DNA of 37,688 nucleotides from positions 1-37,688 of the forward strand of contig CAKZSH010000179.1 in assembly GCA_937918905.1 (NCBI GenBank), in the 5' to 3' direction. The notes beneath the pieces are model-generated. The model saw only the letters and a list, made by a program, of their open reading frames with translations, did no database searches and was not told the origin of the DNA. Origin of the DNA: an uncultured Saprospiraceae bacterium. GTDB lineage: Bacteria; Bacteroidota; Bacteroidia; Chitinophagales; Saprospiraceae. Made by a program: the position numbers and the translations under genes. Of the stretch, positions 33,368 through 37,688 are shown piece by piece. Each line of letters begins with the position of its first letter. Within the stretch, counting starts at the first letter, position 1.

Positions 33368-36300
33368 TCATTCCACGACGACTTTCTGAACCACTCTTTC
33401 TTTGTCTGTTTCAAAAATAACAAAGTAAACGCCACTTGCTATATCTTCCATGCTTAAAATTATTTTTTCCTCGTATCTGGCTACTGGAATTCTTCGCTCC
33501 GTTTGTCCTAGAATATTAGATAACAATAAAATTCCATTTTCATTATTATTTTGAAATGCTATATTTAAAACATCCTTTGTGGGATTTGGAAAAACAGTCA
33601 TTGATGGTTTTTGTAATGTCAAATCATTGGTATTAATTAGAACCACCGTATCCATAGAAGTGGTATCATTGAGCAAAGCAAGTGTAGTATCTTCCATAAT
33701 TTGTAACACTTGATTTACATCTAAGTCATAGATTATTTGACGACGATTGCCCCCCGTCCAAAGCACTTCCAAACTATCAACTGTCGTCAATGTATCCAAC
33801 CCAAAATGAATACGACTTGAGCTATGCGAACAATGACTTGAACCTCCACTCACTTCTTCTAATAACGCCTGACTTCCAGCATGAACTATGATTTTAGAGC
33901 CATAAGCATCACGGTTAACTTCTACCCCTTCAAGACTCACTTGTAACCAGTTTTTCTCGTTTCCTTTCTCATTTCGATACAATAAAGTTTTCCATCCAGT
34001 ATCATTCTGAGGTACGTTAAGTACAACGGAAAGGATGTCCAAATCTCCGTCATTATCGTAATCGGAATAAGCCATTCCTCTTGAAGTCCACTTATTTTGA
34101 ATACCGTAGGTCGTATCCGTATCTACAAATTGCAAATTCCCTTCATTGAGAAATAATTTATCATTCATAAAAATTTTTGACTCTAAAAATGCAGGGCTAG
34201 GAACATAACCATTAGCAACATATAAATCCAAATCAGTATCATTATCAATATCTAAAAATGCGGTTCCCCAGCCAATTGCTAACAAACTATCTACAATAAA
34301 TTCATCACCTGTACCAGTCATGTCCGTTATATTTGTAAATGTATCACCATCATTTCTAAGAAATACATTTTTACCAAAATTAGTGATGTAATAATCTAAA
34401 TCTAAGTCTCGATCTACGTCTCCTACTGCGATGCCCATTCCATACATGGAAATATCTGCATTGACTGAAGTTCCAATTTCATTGTAAAAATCAACAGAGT
34501 CAATTGTTATATTTTTAAATAAATTATTGGGTTCGATAAAATCTCCAAAATCATTAGCAACATAAATATCTAAATCCCCATCGTTATCAAAATCCGATGA
34601 TACAACTGCCAAGGTGCAACCATCATCATCAATTTGGAGTACTTCGGCAGCCTCTTCAAATTGTCCATTTCCAAGGTTTTTATAAAAAGTATTGACAAAA
34701 CAATCATGTGCATAACCATTGATTGCTCCATTAACATCAGTTGTGAAATTTACCGTTTCTACATAGTTCCCTACATAAATATCTAATAAACCATCTAAGT
34801 TATAATCTGTAAAAACTGCACTTACCGATAGTGCTCTATCGGTTACTTGAGTTTGCCCCCAGATGTCGGAAAAAGTTCCATTTCCATTATTTCTAAATAA
34901 TAAATTTTTACCAAAAGCATTTACACTCGATTGCTTAGTCGTAACGAATAAATCCTTAAAACCATCATTATCAATGTCTCCTACAATCACCCCCATAGTA
35001 AAATAATACTGTGTCCCTAAAAGTCCCACTTCAAAACTTTTATCTGTAAAAGTTCCATCGCCATTATTTTCATAAAAGTGATCCATTTCAAGACCTCCTG
35101 TAAGATAAACATCATCATCTCCATCATTGTCATAATCAATAAATGCTGCGCCTCCTCCCATAAAAACATCATGACTAAAATAATGATCAATCATTGCACT
35201 ATCTTGATATTCTACAAAATGAGTTTCTGGATTATTTGAGGTAGGATTAATGATAGTTACGTCTGTATCTATTGCGATTATTCCATTTGTTGTACTTCCT
35301 TCAGTTATATTTAAAACTTGATTAGCAGCAATATTAAATAATTTATCAACATGCCCTGTAGGCCAAGTAATAAGAATAGAGTCTGCTTGATCTGAATTTT
35401 TTAAACCAATGATTTCGGTATTTGAATTTTGCCCCATATAACCTATACCGCAATGAGTATAACGCATTTGATATTCATCATTAGAGTAGAGTTCTATTTT
35501 AGATCCGATACCTTGATGGTTACTTTTGACCCCTTGCAATTTTATTTTTAACCATTGATTCGTACCTCCTGTATTTTCCCAAAGTTGTGAGTTATAAGGT
35601 GCAAAATTAGAAACCATAATATCAGGAAAACCATCTTGATTAAAGTCTCCTACAGCATTACAATAACTTTTTACTGTATCTCCTTGAAAACCTGTGGATA
35701 TTTGAGAGAATGCTCCATCTCCTTGGTTTTTATAAAAAGCACTTGAAGGCGTGTTGGAACCAATATTGGCTCCACTTACATATAAATCTAATGCACCATC
35801 ATTATCTGCATCCAAAAAATTACTCCCCCAAGCAACTCCATAAAATCCAACATTGGCAACATCTGTATCATCAACAAAATAGTTAAGTCCTGTCAAAGTT
35901 TGATTTTTTAACAATACATTCCCGTCAGCGATATTTGTAATATAAATATCCTGCATCGCATCATTATTATAATCTCCAATAGTTACGCACATCGCACTTA
36001 TCACAATTCCAGCTTGAGTAGCACTACTTACATCCAAGAAGGTTCCATTGCCATTATTTCTTAAAAGTGTATTGGGATGCCATTTATCATTAGCAATATA
36101 AAGGTCAGGCCATTTATCATTATCATAATCTAAAAACGCTGCGCAAAAAGGTAATTTGTTAGCATCCATTGAATTGGAAGAAGTAGTCACTTCCGTAAAT
36201 GTTCCATCTGCATTATTTTTAAATAATCTATTCTTATTTGTTGTTCCTGAAGTTAAAGTTGACCGTTCTGTGTAGTACAAATCTAACCAACCATCCCTGT

Positions 36301-36757
36301 CAAAATCTCCCCAACAGGCTCCAAAATGACGCAGAGAATCTAGTGGAAATCCTGCTTCAAAAGTGATGTCTTCCATTACCAAGTTCCCATTGTTTCGATA
36401 CAACCGATTGCTCCCTTCGTAAGTCGTAACATACAAATCCATGTCTGTATCATTATCAAAATCAACCCAAAGCACATGCTTTGATTCCTCCATATGATCT
36501 ACCAAGGGAGGAAGCAATTGAAAAGTACCATCTCCCTGATTTTTATAAAAAGAAATAGGTGCTCCCTCGTAAGTTGCCAAAGTGATGTCATCCCAGCCAT
36601 CCCCATCAAAATCAACACAACTTACCCCGCCTCCTGGTGCTCCCATAAGATATTGATGGGTGATTCCAGCCTGACTAGCAGCATCAAAGTACGATATTTG
36701 AGCCATTAAAATAAAAGGGCAAAAACAACAAAAAATGCTATATAGGAGTGATTTCAT
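33368..36757 (-). CDS. Large secreted double FG-GAP/ASPIC protein with T9SS sorting domain
   Basis: A 1129-residue exported protein. Signal peptide MKSLLYSIFCCFCPFILMA, then two tandem modules, each an FG-GAP/VCBS beta-propeller (many D-x-D-x-D-G calcium loops such as DFDGDGWDD, DYDNDGDDD, DFDNDGDLD) ending in an ASPIC/UnbV domain: the first ends at about residue 490 (KIKLQGVKSNHQGIGSKIEL), the second at about 1040 (VSLEGVEVNRDAYGSKI). A type A T9SS domain closes it (MTVFPNPTKDVLNIAF, IASGVYFVIFETD). The ASPIC domain is found in proteins of unclear function, often next to SusC/D genes. The two-module layout suggests an internal duplication. It probably binds a surface ligand or polysaccharide. 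Confidence 0.88.
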   Translation of the reverse strand: MKSLLYSIFCCFCPFILMAQISYFDAASQAGITHQYLMGAPGGGVSCVDFDGDGWDDITLATYEGAPISFYKNQGDGTFQLLPPLVDHMEESKHVLWVDFDNDTDMDLYVTTYEGSNRLYRNNGNLVMEDITFEAGFPLDSLRHFGACWGDFDRDGWLDLYYTERSTLTSGTTNKNRLFKNNADGTFTEVTTSSNSMDANKLPFCAAFLDYDNDKWPDLYIANDKWHPNTLLRNNGNGTFLDVSSATQAGIVISAMCVTIGDYNNDAMQDIYITNIADGNVLLKNQTLTGLNYFVDDTDVANVGFYGVAWGSNFLDADNDGALDLYVSGANIGSNTPSSAFYKNQGDGAFSQISTGFQGDTVKSYCNAVGDFNQDGFPDIMVSNFAPYNSQLWENTGGTNQWLKIKLQGVKSNHQGIGSKIELYSNDEYQMRYTHCGIGYMGQNSNTEIIGLKNSDQADSILITWPTGHVDKLFNIAANQVLNITEGSTTNGIIAIDTDVTIINPTSNNPETHFVEYQDSAMIDHYFSHDVFMGGGAAFIDYDNDGDDDVYLTGGLEMDHFYENNGDGTFTDKSFEVGLLGTQYYFTMGVIVGDIDNDGFKDLFVTTKQSSVNAFGKNLLFRNNGNGTFSDIWGQTQVTDRALSVSAVFTDYNLDGLLDIYVGNYVETVNFTTDVNGAINGYAHDCFVNTFYKNLGNGQFEEAAEVLQIDDDGCTLAVVSSDFDNDGDLDIYVANDFGDFIEPNNLFKNITIDSVDFYNEIGTSVNADISMYGMGIAVGDVDRDLDLDYYITNFGKNVFLRNDGDTFTNITDMTGTGDEFIVDSLLAIGWGTAFLDIDNDTDLDLYVANGYVPSPAFLESKIFMNDKLFLNEGNLQFVDTDTTYGIQNKWTSRGMAYSDYDNDGDLDILSVVLNVPQNDTGWKTLLYRNEKGNEKNWLQVSLEGVEVNRDAYGSKIIVHAGSQALLEEVSGGSSHCSHSSSRIHFGLDTLTTVDSLEVLWTGGNRRQIIYDLDVNQVLQIMEDTTLALLNDTTSMDTVVLINTNDLTLQKPSMTVFPNPTKDVLNIAFQNNNENGILLLSNILGQTERRIPVARYEEKIILSMEDIASGVYFVIFETDKERVVQKVVVE

Positions 36758-37347
36758 ACCGTTTTTTTAATGAAAATAGAGAAATTTAAGTGATTGAGAA
36801 GAAAAAACAAAAATATTACTAATTTTGCTAAACATGACAGTAATCATCTTGTTTGTTACAATTAGCAAAATGACGACAATATCAAAGTGACATTAATTTT
36901 TAACCCTAAAACATAAATACAACAAGCAGCGAAACAAATAGTTACTCCGTTTCCTCTAATGTTATCCTAAACATATCTTACCAAGCATGACTTTTCTAAA
37001 AAATTCCTGAAAATCACAATTGATTTATATCAGCGGAGTTCCCAAACACGATTTTAACATATTATAAAATCTTATCATTCAAGATTACTTATATACTAAA
37101 AATAAAATATTTCTTTTGAAATAATACTTAGCCAAATTTGAATTTAATTTACAGTACAAAACGAAAAATCTGCCTTTCGCAGATGTTCCTACATGAAATT
37201 TCTGACCTATCAAAATTCTTTGATAACCCCCTACACGTAAATGTGAGAATATAATTTCTGAAAATTATGAATAGGCTTATGAAGATTGAAAGATTATCCC
37301 CTTAAGTCTTAACTTATTTATTTTTTAAAACAAAAATTCGAATTAGT
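36758..37347. other. Divergent intergenic region before the second SusC
   Basis: No gene is found in these 590 bases. Small hairpins are visible: ATCTGC-CTTTC-GCAGAT (37168-37184) and TATCAAA-ATTC-TTTGATA (37208-37225). Candidate -7 matches (TAATTTTG at 36820-36827 on +; a TATTTTTG on -) lack good -33 partners. Its last bases, ATTCGAATTAGT before the ATG, echo the leader of the first SusC. Promoters for the ASPIC gene (-) and the second SusC (+) must lie here. Confidence 0.5.
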
Positions 37348-37688
37348 ATGAAAAAAACTGCACTAGTATTTCTACTATTCCTATGTGCATCATTCACAAT
37401 GTTAGCACAAAGAACCGTAACAGGTGTCATTACAGAAGCTAATGGAGATGCCCTAATTGGCGCATCAGTATTGGCTAAAGGAACTGACGCAGGTACGAGT
37501 ACCGATATTGACGGCTCATTTAGATTAGAAGTTCCTGCTGGAGCTGACGTTTTAGTCGTTAGTTACACAGGTTTCGAAACACAAGAAGTTGCTCTTGGCG
37601 CTTCTTCAACAATTACTATTGTTCTTCAGGAGGGTAAAATCCTTGATGAGGTAGTCGTAACTGCACTTGGTATTGAAAAACAATCTAA
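37348..37688 (+). CDS. SusC/RagA-family TonB-linked transporter, 3'-truncated by the window edge
   Basis: The first 113 codons of a second SusC. Signal peptide MKKTALVFLLFLCASFTMLA, then the carboxypeptidase-regulatory-like domain (RTVTGVITEANGDALIGASV, TDIDGSFRLEVPAGADVLVV, SYTGFETQEV) and the start of the TonB-box region DEVVVTALGIEKQS. The open frame runs off the window. It is highly similar to the first SusC (25200) at the N-terminus, including signal peptide and leader DNA, so the two are paralogs; a SusD gene would be expected downstream. Confidence 0.93.
   Translation, partial: MKKTALVFLLFLCASFTMLAQRTVTGVITEANGDALIGASVLAKGTDAGTSTDIDGSFRLEVPAGADVLVVSYTGFETQEVALGASSTITIVLQEGKILDEVVVTALGIEKQS

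Noticed and set aside
33241..33435. 64-residue minus-strand frame overlapping the end of the ASPIC gene
   Set aside because: It lies partly in the MITE-like element and overlaps the T9SS domain end in another frame; no motif.
1..37688. CRISPR arrays, tRNA, rRNA, integrase or prophage genes
   Set aside because: None was seen: the repeats found are inverted or dispersed pairs, not regularly spaced direct repeats, and no cloverleaf or phage-like protein was recognised.

Overview
The window is an AT-rich stretch of a Bacteroidota chromosome, most likely class Saprospiria. The evidence is a SusC/SusD pair plus the start of a second SusC, two proteins with C-terminal type IX secretion (T9SS) sorting domains, DUF4199 and BatA-domain proteins, and no clear Shine-Dalgarno sites. 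No rRNA, tRNA, CRISPR array, integrase or transposase was seen. The organism call rests on protein families only.

Layout. 1-312 holds small hairpins, then ribA (+). From about 997 to 9987 a leftward run of nine genes reads, in transcription order: a dihydroorotase-like protein lacking its metal ligands, two DUF4199 membrane proteins, a DPM1/GtrB-type GT2, a GT4 glycosyltransferase, gmhA, a GT-C/GT39-like membrane protein, a gmhB-like phosphatase and an SGNH-like protein. Together these look like a surface-glycan module with a heptose arm. At 10157-11257 a three-gene rightward cassette interrupts the leftward genes: a nucleotidyltransferase-fold ORF resembling DUF6932 with one in-frame TGA, a small helical protein, and a double zinc-ribbon protein. 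11333-15078 returns to leftward genes (GT-C-like membrane protein, BatA/VWA protein). 15508-18351 is a TPR-HisKA_2 histidine kinase with a LytTR response regulator. 18879-23770 is leftward: YpfJ-type metallopeptidase, DUF1573 protein, phosphatidylserine decarboxylase, CdsA and a CPBP protease (two consecutive phospholipid steps). pdxJ follows on +. 25200-31200 is a SusC-SusD-lipoprotein operon closed by a strong terminator, then an arylsulfotransferase-like T9SS cargo (+), a large double FG-GAP/ASPIC T9SS cargo (-), and a 3'-truncated second SusC (+) at the window edge.

The most distinctive non-coding signal is the density of long inverted repeats between genes. Many gaps hold a 13-37 bp near-perfect palindrome that often abuts or overlaps a stop codon. 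At least three sequence families recur within the window. They also create false N-terminal extensions of ORFs. The best candidates for undescribed biology are these palindromes and the 10157-11257 cassette.
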